The notes under the pieces were generated by a model. It saw only the letters and a list, made by a program, of their open reading frames with translations, made no database searches and was not told the origin of the DNA. Below are positions 29,180 to 38,942 of a stretch of DNA of 42,846 nucleotides, in pieces. This stretch comes from Planctomycetota bacterium (GTDB lineage Bacteria > Planctomycetota > Phycisphaerae > Sedimentisphaerales > Anaerohalosphaeraceae), in NCBI GenBank assembly GCA_022705405.1, contig JAKJEN010000006.1:419-43264 (forward strand), in the 5' to 3' direction. The position numbers and the translations under genes were made by a program. The stretch's first letter is position 1; each line of letters starts with the position of its first letter.

Positions 29180-30205
29180 TCAGCGGGCGTGGGTGCGCAG
29201 GATGTCGGCCAGTTTGTCGGCAATCACGCTGACGGAGTAATGTGTCTCAGCGATCTGCCTTCCCAGTCGGCCCATAGTTCGGGCCATAGACGGATCTCTA
29301 TAAAGCGCTTCAAGGGCCTCTGTCCACTGATCGTTCGTGCGGGCTGCCAGACCGATTTGCCCTTTTTCAAGGACTTGCTGATTCATACCCACCGGCGAGA
29401 CAATCACCGGAAGACCGGCGGCCATATACTGGAGCATTTTGAAACTGCACTTGCCGCGAGTCCACGGCTGATCCGGAAGAGGCATCAGTCCGACGGACAT
29501 TCGGCAAAGCAAAGAGGCCTCGTCCTCGGGCGTCCACGGAAAAAAACAGATTTGTTCCGGCCGAATCAGCGAGGACTTCCACGGCTGGTTTGCGATCAGC
29601 ATTAACCGGCCGTCCGGATGGTTGTCCAGAAATCGCTTCAGGGCCGGTTCGATCATCTCCAGGTATTTGTAGTTGGACCGCAGGCCCGTCCAGCCGATGA
29701 TGAATCGATCCGCAGCGTCCTTTGGCGGCGGTTGCGGGATATAACGGCGGGTATCGACGGCCGTGGGAAGGATATAGATCCTCCGGCAGTAGCGGCTGTA
29801 GTAATCGGCCAGATAATCATTGCCTGCGATGACCGCATCCATTCCGCGGGCGATCCACGGCTGGCCGTATTTGCCGAAAGGTCGGCTCAGCCAGATTGCG
29901 TCATCGACATCCAGTATCCTCGGTCGGCGGACCAGACGCTCAAAGGTTGGATAGCCCTGTACCAGATCGCGGCTGATCCAGATCAGATCGGCCTGACGAG
30001 AACGGATCAGGCCTGGAATACGCGAAACCATTTTGAAGGGGCTGGGCAGTCCGCAGCTTTCGCCCCAGCGGGGGATGTGTTCGGCGACCTCAATTCCGAA
30101 GTTATGCAGGGGCTGGATGTACTGACGGACTCGAAAGCGAGTCGAGGGGGTGTTCAGCCCTCCGGTCAGCGCTGCGATCTGGATGTTGCGTTGTGCCTGC
30201 GTCAT
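29180..30205 (-). CDS. Family 4-like glycosyltransferase
   Basis: A GT-B type transferase of 341 residues with an unusual short acceptor domain. The start has GGLNTPSTRFRVRQYIQPL. The middle has LDVDDAIWLSR and GNDYLADYYSRYC. The donor domain has IIGWTGLRSNYKYLEMI and GKCSFKMLQYMAAGLPVIVSP, the last standing for the EX7E region. It is convergent with the AsnB-like gene, 13 bases apart. Its start codon overlaps the stop of the upstream GT2 gene (ATGA), so it is the last gene of a leftward block of four. Specificity unknown. Confidence 0.85.
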   Translation of the reverse strand: MTQAQRNIQIAALTGGLNTPSTRFRVRQYIQPLHNFGIEVAEHIPRWGESCGLPSPFKMVSRIPGLIRSRQADLIWISRDLVQGYPTFERLVRRPRILDVDDAIWLSRPFGKYGQPWIARGMDAVIAGNDYLADYYSRYCRRIYILPTAVDTRRYIPQPPPKDAADRFIIGWTGLRSNYKYLEMIEPALKRFLDNHPDGRLMLIANQPWKSSLIRPEQICFFPWTPEDEASLLCRMSVGLMPLPDQPWTRGKCSFKMLQYMAAGLPVIVSPVGMNQQVLEKGQIGLAARTNDQWTEALEALYRDPSMARTMGRLGRQIAETHYSVSVIADKLADILRTHAR

Positions 30206-31224
30206 TTTCTGAGGTTGTGGTTTTGTGGGACAGGTTTTCGTATTGCTCTGCGCCGAAGACCAAAGAGCCGGACAATTTTAGACAGAGTATGACAGCCGAC
30301 AGATGTGACAGAGGGAAAGATCGTCAACAGATAATACGAACAGCGCACCCGAAAGGCCAGCAGATCGGGAAATTCCTCAAGAATGCGGCGAATCTGCCCG
30401 GCCTGTCGCCGATCAAAAAGCATCCCGCGCATCCATCGCTTCAGCTGAACGGCCGCTAACGGTCTAAAGGCCTCCAGTCGTCCCAGTTCGGCGGCCAGTT
30501 TCAGGTGCCGCCCGATCAGATCGACGGCGGTTTTTGCGCCCTCGCACTCAACGGAGATGTGCTCTCCGGCCTCCAAATGATAGATGGCCAGCGGAGTCGA
30601 TAAAAATCCAACCTGCGGATGCCGATAGGCGATTTTAAGCCACAGATCCAGATCCTCAAAGCGGCGCTGGTCAACCGGGAAGCCGCCGGCCTCTTCCAGC
30701 AGATCGCGTCGGATCAGCATGGTGTCGGTATTACCTGTAAAACCCGCCGCAAAAGTCCGCAGATAATCATCCAGAATTTGTCCGCTTCCGAGCGTCTTTC
30801 GACAGCGCTCCTCCGTCAGGGCGGGCGCCTTGTAATCGCTTTGGCACAGGCATTCGATATAATTGCCGGTTGTCCACAGCAGTTCGGGATGGCGGCACAA
30901 ATGTTCTGTCTGAAGCCGCAGTTTGTGCGGCAGCCATTGGTCGTCGGCATCCAGAAAGGCGATCCAGTTGCCGGTTGCCGCTGCGATTCCGGCATTGCGG
31001 GCGGCGCTGGGGCCGGCGTTGTCCTGGCGAATATACCGGATTCGCTTGCCGTATCCGGAGGCGACCTGCCCGGTGCCGTCTGTCGAACCGTCATCAACGA
31101 CTATGATTTCGTCGGCGGGTCGCTCCTGCGACAGAACGCTGTCAATCGCCCGGCCCAGCCATCGCTGCCTGTTATAGGCCGGAATCACCACGCTGATTCG
31201 AATAGAAGCGGCTGTTTGGGTCAT
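30202..31224 (-). CDS. Family 2 glycosyltransferase
   Basis: A GT-A inverting glycosyltransferase of 340 residues with no membrane segment. The N-terminus has SVVIPAYNRQRWLGRAIDSV and VVDDGSTDGT. The nucleotide and metal site is FLDADDQWLP (DxD, about 94-103), preceded by GPSAARNAGI. FEDLDLWLKIAYRHP is the ED-type catalytic base segment. It is clearly a paralogue of the GT2 gene at 32464-33456; they share the SVLSQ, RYIRQD and TGN segments. Its start and stop both overlap neighbouring genes, so translation is coupled. Confidence 0.9.
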   Translation of the reverse strand: MTQTAASIRISVVIPAYNRQRWLGRAIDSVLSQERPADEIIVVDDGSTDGTGQVASGYGKRIRYIRQDNAGPSAARNAGIAAATGNWIAFLDADDQWLPHKLRLQTEHLCRHPELLWTTGNYIECLCQSDYKAPALTEERCRKTLGSGQILDDYLRTFAAGFTGNTDTMLIRRDLLEEAGGFPVDQRRFEDLDLWLKIAYRHPQVGFLSTPLAIYHLEAGEHISVECEGAKTAVDLIGRHLKLAAELGRLEAFRPLAAVQLKRWMRGMLFDRRQAGQIRRILEEFPDLLAFRVRCSYYLLTIFPSVTSVGCHTLSKIVRLFGLRRRAIRKPVPQNHNLRK

Positions 31225-32441
31225 TAGGGAACGCTCGTTTGATTTTTTCCGGAGATTATGTCATTGAGAACGATTTCGATTTTTTCTCCGATCCGGTCCC
31301 AGGTATATTCCGCCAGAAACAATTTCCATGCCTCCTCTGCGATAGCCTGTCCCGCGGACGGGTTCTGCAAAAGTCGGATGCATTGATCGGCGAAATCCTC
31401 CGGCTCATCCGCCAGCAGGATATTTTTTTGATGACTGACCTTCAGACCGTGTGCGCCGACCCGTGTCGAAATGACGGGACATTTTTTGCTGAATGCGTCG
31501 AGAATCTTTAAGCGCGTTCCGCCCCCGAAATGAAGCGGAACAATCATTCCGCACCAGCGAGCCATCTCCAGGGCGGTATTCTCTACAAATCCCAGCATTT
31601 CCATGCGCGGATATCGTGCGAAACGCTCAGGATCCGGACAGCGGCCCATCGCCCGAAGTTTCGCCGCCGGCTCCCGCTCCAGCACCTTCGGCCAGACGCT
31701 TTGCGCAAACCACTCCAGGCCCTGCCGATTGGGGGTATATCCGATAAACCCGAGAAATCCGAGAATTTTTTCAATTTTTTCCTGCCGGATGGGCTCGGTA
31801 TCCGGCGGGTTAAATCCGTTGGGAATAACGACTGTCTGGCCCGGCCTTCCAACCAAAGGTCGATCCTCTTCGCTGCAAACCATCAGTCGCGCAAAATGAT
31901 CTTTGGCTTTTTCTTCCCGCCGCCGCCACTTCTTGGCAAGCAGGGCGGATGCGATTTTTTGCCGGTACGAAGTCGAGGCCCTGCCCATCTGCTGATGCTT
32001 GATCTGATTTATATCATCCAGATCCGCAATCGCATTTTCACGGCGGAAGCGGCCGACGGCATTCGCTGTTGTTAAGGTATGAAACCACAGCAGGTCGTGC
32101 CGAGCGGCCAATTCCTCAAACGTACGCCGATCTTCTCGGCCGACCCGTTGACCATAAAACCAGGGCCAGTGATAGGCGAGCTTATACAGCGCCGACCCCG
32201 GCCAATGAGATGCATTAAACGGACGGGTGGCCAGGATTTGGACAGGCCCCAGTTCTTTCTCTGTTTCCAGAATCCGCTGCGGATCGCAGGCCGGCCCGAC
32301 ATATACAGCCGTCAGTTCAGAATATTTTTTTAACTGACGGCCGATATTTAAAATTCGGTGGTGGGCGCCGATCTCAGGCGGACAGGGCATCAGGCCGAAT
32401 GTATAAAGCGTTTTTGGCTTGTGAGTATTCGCTGTATCCAT
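31224..32441 (-). CDS. Family 4 glycosyltransferase
   Basis: A GT-B transferase of 405 residues. The N-terminal half has TLYTFGLMPCPPEIGAHHR and LATRPFNASHW. The donor domain has GFIGYTPNRQGLEWF, LRAMGRCPDPER, and the conserved PLHFGGGTRLKILDAFSKK with the catalytic Glu replaced in sequence context by Lys-Ile-Leu-Asp. That segment is typical of the Glyco_trans_4_4 subgroup. It lies between two paralogous GT2 genes and overlaps the downstream one by a single base (TAATG), a coupling signal. Specificity unknown. Confidence 0.87.
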   Translation of the reverse strand: MDTANTHKPKTLYTFGLMPCPPEIGAHHRILNIGRQLKKYSELTAVYVGPACDPQRILETEKELGPVQILATRPFNASHWPGSALYKLAYHWPWFYGQRVGREDRRTFEELAARHDLLWFHTLTTANAVGRFRRENAIADLDDINQIKHQQMGRASTSYRQKIASALLAKKWRRREEKAKDHFARLMVCSEEDRPLVGRPGQTVVIPNGFNPPDTEPIRQEKIEKILGFLGFIGYTPNRQGLEWFAQSVWPKVLEREPAAKLRAMGRCPDPERFARYPRMEMLGFVENTALEMARWCGMIVPLHFGGGTRLKILDAFSKKCPVISTRVGAHGLKVSHQKNILLADEPEDFADQCIRLLQNPSAGQAIAEEAWKLFLAEYTWDRIGEKIEIVLNDIISGKNQTSVP

Positions 32442-32463
32442 AGCGGTTTAGAAAAAGGCCGGT

Positions 32464-33456
32464 TTATGAGCCGTCCGGCCTTCCTTGTGCACGGGTTCGA
32501 ATCGACTTTTTAATCCGATTATAAAGCATTCCTGTTTTCGGACACCAGGACCAGATACACTGTTTGATAAAGGAGCTTTTCGAGAACAGTTCTCGGTACT
32601 TTTTCAGGAGATATCGCATCTGCCGTCCGTCGCCGTCGGCCATCCTCTGGCCCACCCACCAGCCGAGTATCTGGGCGGCGAATGGTCGAAAACTCTCCGT
32701 CATACCCGCTTCATCGGCCAGTTGAAAATGGCGCTGCAGAAATAATTCGATATGTTCGGCCTGCCGATGAAGCGTAAGGATTCTGTCGGCCACACCCAGA
32801 TGATAGACCGCCAGCGGCTCATAGATATATCCGATTCGGGCGCCCCGATAGGCCATGCGAAGCCACAGATCCACATCGTTAAAACGTTTTTGACCCGGCA
32901 GGAACAATCCGGCCTCTTCCAGCAGGTCTTTGCGGATCAGCATAGTCCCTGTCCATCCCATAGCGCCCAAAAGGTGGGCCGCAAAATAACTGTCGAAAAT
33001 CTCTGCTCCCTGCAGGTCCTCAATCGCCTTGTGTCCTTGCGATTTGGCCAGTTCGACTGTCTGCTTATGATTTCGGCTGCACTGGCAGCGATAAAAATTA
33101 CCCGTCACCCAGCGCAGATCCGGGCGTCGATCCAGCAGTTCGCTCTGGCGCCGCAGCCGGTCGGGAAGCCACTGGTCATCCGCATCCAGAAAGGCGATCC
33201 AGCGGCCGCGGGATTCCTGAATCCCTCGATTGCGGGCGTCGCTGGCTCCGGTATGATCCTGGCGGATATACCGAATTTTATGGCCGTAGGTTTGCGCAGC
33301 GGATCCGGTACGGTCGGCTGAACCGTCGTCAATTACCAGAATTTCCTCCGGAACCAGCGTCTGGGACAGAACGCTTTCAATCGCTCGGCCGATAACCGCT
33401 TCGGCATTATAAGCTGGGATCACTGCGCTGATTGTCCTTTTGTTTTCTGATTCCAT
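32464..33456 (-). CDS. Family 2 glycosyltransferase
   Basis: A GT-A transferase of 330 residues and paralogue of the gene at 30202. It starts MESENKRTISAVIPAYNAEA, with VIDDGSADRT, DARNRGIQ, the DxD site FLDADDQWLP and the acidic FNDVDLWLRMAYRGA. The frame extends left-upstream to 33567 on this strand, but those residues look random. They also overlap the -35 of the divergent promoter, so I chose the ATG at 33456. No clear ribosome site is visible. It is the first gene of the leftward glycosyltransferase block and divergent from the prepilin gene. Specificity unknown. Confidence 0.88.
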   Translation of the reverse strand: MESENKRTISAVIPAYNAEAVIGRAIESVLSQTLVPEEILVIDDGSADRTGSAAQTYGHKIRYIRQDHTGASDARNRGIQESRGRWIAFLDADDQWLPDRLRRQSELLDRRPDLRWVTGNFYRCQCSRNHKQTVELAKSQGHKAIEDLQGAEIFDSYFAAHLLGAMGWTGTMLIRKDLLEEAGLFLPGQKRFNDVDLWLRMAYRGARIGYIYEPLAVYHLGVADRILTLHRQAEHIELFLQRHFQLADEAGMTESFRPFAAQILGWWVGQRMADGDGRQMRYLLKKYRELFSKSSFIKQCIWSWCPKTGMLYNRIKKSIRTRAQGRPDGS

Positions 33457-33560
33457 AAATCTATGCTTTTTTTGTATCAACCGCCTAAAACCCGTCAAAG
33501 TATAGCAAAATCCATAGAAAAAATAAACTTTGTTTTTGGACGCCAACCGGATCGTTTCTT

Positions 33561-33589
33561 TTGACAAACCGGCCTGTGGGCGATATACT
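33561..33589 (+). promoter_or_regulatory. Strong sigma-70-like promoter for the prepilin-like gene
   Basis: A perfect TTGACA (33561-33566) and TATACT (33584-33589) are 17 bases apart. The transcript would start near 33597, giving a leader of about 75 bases before the ATG at 33672. Confidence 0.7.
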
Positions 33590-33671
33590 ATAAGAAAGCG
33601 GCCGCGCCCTTAATATCGAGCCCAAGGCCGCAATGCCGTCCTGTGCCGTAATTTATCGGAGAGAACAGGTT

Positions 33672-34418
33672 ATGAAAAATCCATCAAGCCATCGCGCCTT
33701 TACCCTTGTTGAATTGCTTTTGGTCATCGTTCTGCTGGCCCTTTTGCTGGCTCTTTTGATCCCCTCTGCGGCAAAATCAAAAGAAATGGCTCGTCGTATC
33801 GTCTGCGCGAGCAATCAGAGACAGATTACAATAGGCCTAACCCTTTACGCCCAGGACCATGACGGTTATTTGGCCAATTTCACTATGGTTCATGGGCCTA
33901 ATGTGCATGATATTGACAAACGTTTTGTCGAAATGATGAATGAGAAATATCATGTTCAGGAGGATTTCTTTTTTTGCCCCAGTACGACCAAAGATAATAT
34001 TCGTTATCGGATGAACTACAACAAATCGAGCTCCGACACATATATTTTAGGATATTACTTTTGGGTGCCGCGATTAAGCGCTCATTATAGTTCACAGATC
34101 CCTCCGTCATGCAGTAAAAATGGCCTGATTGTAGTGGATTCTACGAAGTATTGGGGACCACAAAAAACTACCGATCCCCTTTGCCAGACAAATCCGGTTG
34201 TTACCGATGAGGTGATCACAGTGGCTGGATCGCCGCCGGATGCGGATATCTGCAAAGAATATTCTCTAATAAACTCTTCAAGCTGTCATCTTTGGAACAA
34301 AAGACTGGAAATGATAAATCAGGCATTTATTGATGGACGCGTAGACCACAAGAAGGCCGTTGAACTCAAAGCGCGATATGGATACAATAACGGTACAAAT
34401 GGATGGCTTTATCGATAA
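33672..34418 (+). CDS. Prepilin-like protein, type II pseudopilin N-terminus, planctomycete style
   Basis: A protein of 248 residues with a type IV prepilin leader: MKNPSSHRA followed by FTLVELLLVI, with Glu at position 5 of the mature form. Cleavage by prepilin peptidase is expected after Ala9; Ala in place of Gly is common in planctomycetes. A hydrophobic helix (about 10-35) leads to a globular part starting CASNQRQITIGLTLYAQDHDG. The C-terminus has SCHLWNKRLEMINQAFIDGRV, a stretched version of the His-X9-Asp-Gly motif of these proteins. The ATG at 33672 is preceded by GGAGAGAACAGGTT. The gene has its own strong promoter. Function unknown; base composition is more AT-rich than neighbours. 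Confidence 0.85.
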   Translation: MKNPSSHRAFTLVELLLVIVLLALLLALLIPSAAKSKEMARRIVCASNQRQITIGLTLYAQDHDGYLANFTMVHGPNVHDIDKRFVEMMNEKYHVQEDFFFCPSTTKDNIRYRMNYNKSSSDTYILGYYFWVPRLSAHYSSQIPPSCSKNGLIVVDSTKYWGPQKTTDPLCQTNPVVTDEVITVAGSPPDADICKEYSLINSSSCHLWNKRLEMINQAFIDGRVDHKKAVELKARYGYNNGTNGWLYR

Positions 34419-34476
34419 TTCATTCTGCATAAATCCATATAATCTGTATATTTATTATAGGTGAGAATATTAAACT

Positions 34477-35247
34477 GTGGGCAGATTTGTTTCCGCCTTT
34501 GTTCCAAGCACGCTGCAGCGCCCGGCATTGGCCTGTGTCAATGCCTTTATCCGATGGCTTCGTAAAATCAGATACTTGGGAGGGAGGTATTATTGCCCCC
34601 TATGTCGCAGTCGACTGAGAACCTTTGTACCCTTGATCGAACAAGGGTATATTCGACGCGAAAACAAACGATGTCCGGTATGCAGCAGTCTGGAACGACA
34701 CCGCTGGGCATGGGGCTATTTGAAAGAAAGAACGAATTTGATGAATGGGAAGCCCAAAAAAATGCTCCATGTGGCGCCCGAAAGAGAATTGGCAGACTTA
34801 TTCCAAAGGATTTCCGCCCTTACCTATTTGTCCGGCGATTTAGCTTCCGGGCGAGCTTTAGAACAGATGGATATCACGCAGATTCAGTATCCGGAGGGGA
34901 CGTTTGACATTATTTATTGCAGTCATGTACTTGAGCATGTACCCGAGGATAGAAAGGCAATCGCAGAATTCTACAGAGTGCTCAAACCCGGGGGCTGGGC
35001 CCTGATTGTGATTCCAATCAGCCGGGAACAAACTTATGAAGATACCGCAGTCGTGGATCCTCAGGAACGAAGAAGGGTATTCGGACACCCCGAACATGTA
35101 CGTCATTGCGGATGGGACTATATAGAGCGTTTTCAGGCCGCAGGATTTGCAGTTACCTTGGAAAAGCCATCGGCCTATCTAAATCAGGCCCAAATGCGAC
35201 GGCTTGGCCTCAAAGAAGAACCTCTTTTTTTCTGTGAGAAAAAATGA
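34477..35247 (+). CDS. SAM-dependent methyltransferase with N-terminal zinc ribbon
   Basis: A class I methyltransferase of about 256 residues. The zinc-binding part is YYCPLCRSRL and RCPVCSSLERHR (about residues 38-75). The Rossmann fold has MLHVAPERELADLF as the altered SAM loop, YLSGDLASGRA, and FDIIYCSHVLEHVPEDRKAI with RVLKPGGWALIVIP. This resembles O- or N-methyltransferases of glycan loci. The start is GTG at 34477; AGGTGAG lies 13 bases upstream, so the start is not certain. Next to the prepilin-like gene and possibly cotranscribed with it. The methyl acceptor is unknown. Confidence 0.83.
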   Translation: MGRFVSAFVPSTLQRPALACVNAFIRWLRKIRYLGGRYYCPLCRSRLRTFVPLIEQGYIRRENKRCPVCSSLERHRWAWGYLKERTNLMNGKPKKMLHVAPERELADLFQRISALTYLSGDLASGRALEQMDITQIQYPEGTFDIIYCSHVLEHVPEDRKAIAEFYRVLKPGGWALIVIPISREQTYEDTAVVDPQERRRVFGHPEHVRHCGWDYIERFQAAGFAVTLEKPSAYLNQAQMRRLGLKEEPLFFCEKK

Positions 35248-35274
35248 ATTTGTTTCAAGTTCGTCTGTATAGAG

Positions 35275-37752
35275 CTACTGGCCGAAAAGGATTCGGTAGA
35301 TGTCGTTATAGGTAATCCACAGGAGGACGGCCAGAAGAAAGGCCAGCCCGATGTAGGTTACTGCCGCATGGATCTTTTCAGGGATTGGCCCGCCTTTGAT
35401 CTTCTCAATCAGCAGAAACACAATGACCCCGCCGTCCACCACCGGAATCGGCAGCAGGTTCATCACGGCGATGCAGACGCTGATCAGCCCCATCAAAGAC
35501 AGAAAGTCCACAAGCGACTGGCGAGCCGCCTGGTAACTGATGGAGATAATCCCCACCGGCCCGGACAGCGCCGAGGTCGGCACATCGCGGGTAAAAAGCC
35601 CCTTGAGCGTCATTACCGTCGTAGCGGCAAAGTACCAGGTTTTCCTGGCGCCCATCGCCACCGCCTGCGCGGGGTTGGAAGTCTGGATCCGTTCTTTAAG
35701 AAAATCCAGCGGAATCGGCACGCTGGTCTCCGACCACATGTGCATACCGCCTTCCACTCCCGGCACCTGAATCCCAACCGATCCGGCGTCTGTTTCGCTG
35801 AGACGGTAATCAATGCCCAATCGCTGGCCGGCGTTTTTATTCAGGATTTCCGCGATCTGATAAAAGGAACTGACCGGCTGGCCGTCCGCCATGGTAATCT
35901 GCGCTCCTCGCGGGATGGACAGTTTTCCGGTCATCGGGGTATCGACGGTTTGAGCGATTACCGGATAATCCATCGCGAATTGAAGCGTAATCCCCAGCCA
36001 GACCCTGTTTTTGGTGTGGGGCTGCTGCCAGGGGGTAACGGTCAGGACAACAGACTTCAGCTCGCCGCCGCCGTCTGCTCGGAGTACTTCTACCTCAAAC
36101 GAATTTTTCGCATGGGTTTCCAGCGCCTGTCGATATTCCACAAACGTGGGGTTTTTTATCTCCGCTGTGCGCACAAGAATATCTCCCTTTTGAAAGGGAT
36201 TGGGCGATTGCGGCGGCAGGTCGGGTACGGAGCGCCGCAGGAGGGTCTGCTGAAACCAGTGGGCGGTTTTCTCCAGCAAGCCGAGCGTCCTCTGGCGAGG
36301 AAACACCTGATCCACCTGCAAGAGCGGAACCATCGAGTGTATATTGGCCAGATCGTATTCCTTGCTGAAATTGGGATAAAGAACGCTGGGCTTGATCGGT
36401 ACGGAAACGGTGACCAGTTCGGGCTGTCCGCCGGCTGTTCTTCGGATGGTCAGATTGACTTCAGGCCGCACGCTCTGATGCAGATACTCTTTCAGCTGCC
36501 AGGAGGAGCGGACGGATTTGCCGTCTACGGCCTGAATCAGATCGCCCGGACGAAAGCCGTTTTTTTCCAGTTGTTGCTGGTACTGAGGGTCGTCGATGGC
36601 CGCGATGCTGAGGGCGCTGGCCGCCTGGATGCCGAATTGCCGCAGCTGCTGCGGATCGCCGACTTCCAGCTCCGAAACGACCTTGAGAGTTTCAATCTGT
36701 CCGTCTTCGCGGCGCACGGTAAAGCGGGTTGATTCTCCTTTGCGAGCCAGCGCGCCGGCAAGCGGTATCATGGAAAAATCCACAAACTCGCCGATAAAGG
36801 ATTTTCCGTCAATGGCTATTACGCGGTCTCCCGGCCGAAATCCGGCCGCCTCCGCCGGCGAACCAGGGGTGATTTCCCCGATGACCGCCGGCTGCTGCTG
36901 AAGTCCGTATAAGTACAAACCCATGAACAAAATCACGGCGCTGATTCCGTTAAAGATCACTCCGGCGGCTACAACGCAAATCCGGATCCAGATCGGGCGG
37001 TTCAGAAAAGATCGCGGATCGTCGCTCTTTTCTGCCGGCCCGGAATCCGACTGGCCCAGCATCTTGACAAATCCGCCGAAGGGGATAATGCCCAGCCAGT
37101 ACTCGGTTTCCGAGTCTCCTTCCTGAGCCGGGGGCTCCTGGTCGGCCTTGGGGAACAGCCGCACACGAAAACCGCGACGGAGTTTTCGCACAGAAAGTAT
37201 AGTCGGAGGAAAGCCGATCGAGAACGCCTCTACCTTGATGCCGCCCAGTTTGGCGACGATAAAATGTCCCAGTTCATGAATAAACACCACAGCCCCAAAT
37301 CCGAGGACAACCAGAGCCACCCTTCCGGCAACCCCCGGAGCCATGAGGATAAATACAATAATAGCGATCACAATCCCAATCGCCGCCAGCAGATTAATCA
37401 GTTTGGACAGTTTGCTCTGCGGCTGCGGAGGCCGGGCAGTCTCTTTTTCGGATTTTGTATTTTTATCGGTCATCATCTCTGAAGGTTTGTCATCCGTCGC
37501 CAAAGGGGCGTTCGCTTTTTTACGGGTTTGTTTTTTTTCCTTATCTGTCATCATGGACGACGCGTTTTCGGTCGGAGCCGATTGGGCAGCCGCTTTAAAG
37601 GGCTTTATCTTGCTGTCAGAGGCCTCTTTCGCCTGTCCTTTTGAGGATTTGTCCGGCTGTCCGGCTCTCTTATCGGTCATCATATCGAACAGATCCTGAT
37701 CCAGGTCTTCCGGTTCTTTCCCTTCAGGTCGATTTTTATCATACTCCGTCAT
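35275..37752 (-). CDS. rseP: RseP-like site-2 protease with four PDZ-like repeats and long N-terminus
   Basis: An intramembrane zinc metalloprotease of the RseP/site-2 family. The 825-residue protein is almost twice the usual length. Residues 1-115 are polar, with MMTDK three times (24-28, 67-71, 93-97). The core starts with a hydrophobic segment (about 117-140) and HELGH at 159-163. PDZ-like units appear at ITPGSPAEAAGFRPGDRV, KNGFRPGDLIQAVDGKS, then NPFQKGDILVRTAEI and SIPRGAQITMADGQP. The C-terminal membrane part has NLLPIPVVDGG, the third active-site motif. ATG at 37752 has AGAGGA upstream; a longer frame from 37794 would overlap dxr. It follows dxr by 23 bases. The substrate, perhaps an anti-sigma factor, is not in the window. 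Confidence 0.9.
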   Translation of the reverse strand: MTEYDKNRPEGKEPEDLDQDLFDMMTDKRAGQPDKSSKGQAKEASDSKIKPFKAAAQSAPTENASSMMTDKEKKQTRKKANAPLATDDKPSEMMTDKNTKSEKETARPPQPQSKLSKLINLLAAIGIVIAIIVFILMAPGVAGRVALVVLGFGAVVFIHELGHFIVAKLGGIKVEAFSIGFPPTILSVRKLRRGFRVRLFPKADQEPPAQEGDSETEYWLGIIPFGGFVKMLGQSDSGPAEKSDDPRSFLNRPIWIRICVVAAGVIFNGISAVILFMGLYLYGLQQQPAVIGEITPGSPAEAAGFRPGDRVIAIDGKSFIGEFVDFSMIPLAGALARKGESTRFTVRREDGQIETLKVVSELEVGDPQQLRQFGIQAASALSIAAIDDPQYQQQLEKNGFRPGDLIQAVDGKSVRSSWQLKEYLHQSVRPEVNLTIRRTAGGQPELVTVSVPIKPSVLYPNFSKEYDLANIHSMVPLLQVDQVFPRQRTLGLLEKTAHWFQQTLLRRSVPDLPPQSPNPFQKGDILVRTAEIKNPTFVEYRQALETHAKNSFEVEVLRADGGGELKSVVLTVTPWQQPHTKNRVWLGITLQFAMDYPVIAQTVDTPMTGKLSIPRGAQITMADGQPVSSFYQIAEILNKNAGQRLGIDYRLSETDAGSVGIQVPGVEGGMHMWSETSVPIPLDFLKERIQTSNPAQAVAMGARKTWYFAATTVMTLKGLFTRDVPTSALSGPVGIISISYQAARQSLVDFLSLMGLISVCIAVMNLLPIPVVDGGVIVFLLIEKIKGGPIPEKIHAAVTYIGLAFLLAVLLWITYNDIYRILFGQ
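37462..37683 (-). repeat. Three copies of an MMTDK peptide repeat in rseP
   Basis: The 15-base units at 37462-37476, 37540-37554 and 37669-37683 each encode MMTDK on the minus strand and share 12-14 identical bases. Spacing is unequal (78 and 129 bases), so this is not a tandem array. Confidence 0.75.
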
Positions 37753-37775
37753 CCGGTATTCCTCTCGCGACATCA

Positions 37776-38942
<1,167 letters not shown>

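Noticed and set aside
32485-32510. GGTTCGAATC-like sequence resembling a tRNA T-loop
   Set aside because: It lies inside a glycosyltransferase gene, and no acceptor or anticodon stem can be drawn around it.
33457-33567. N-terminal extension of the GT2 gene to 33567
   Set aside because: The extra residues look random, precede the normal GT2 start, and overlap the -35 of a good divergent promoter.
37462-37683. Short repeats in rseP as a CRISPR-like array
   Set aside because: Units are only 15 bases with unequal spacing and encode MMTDK in frame.
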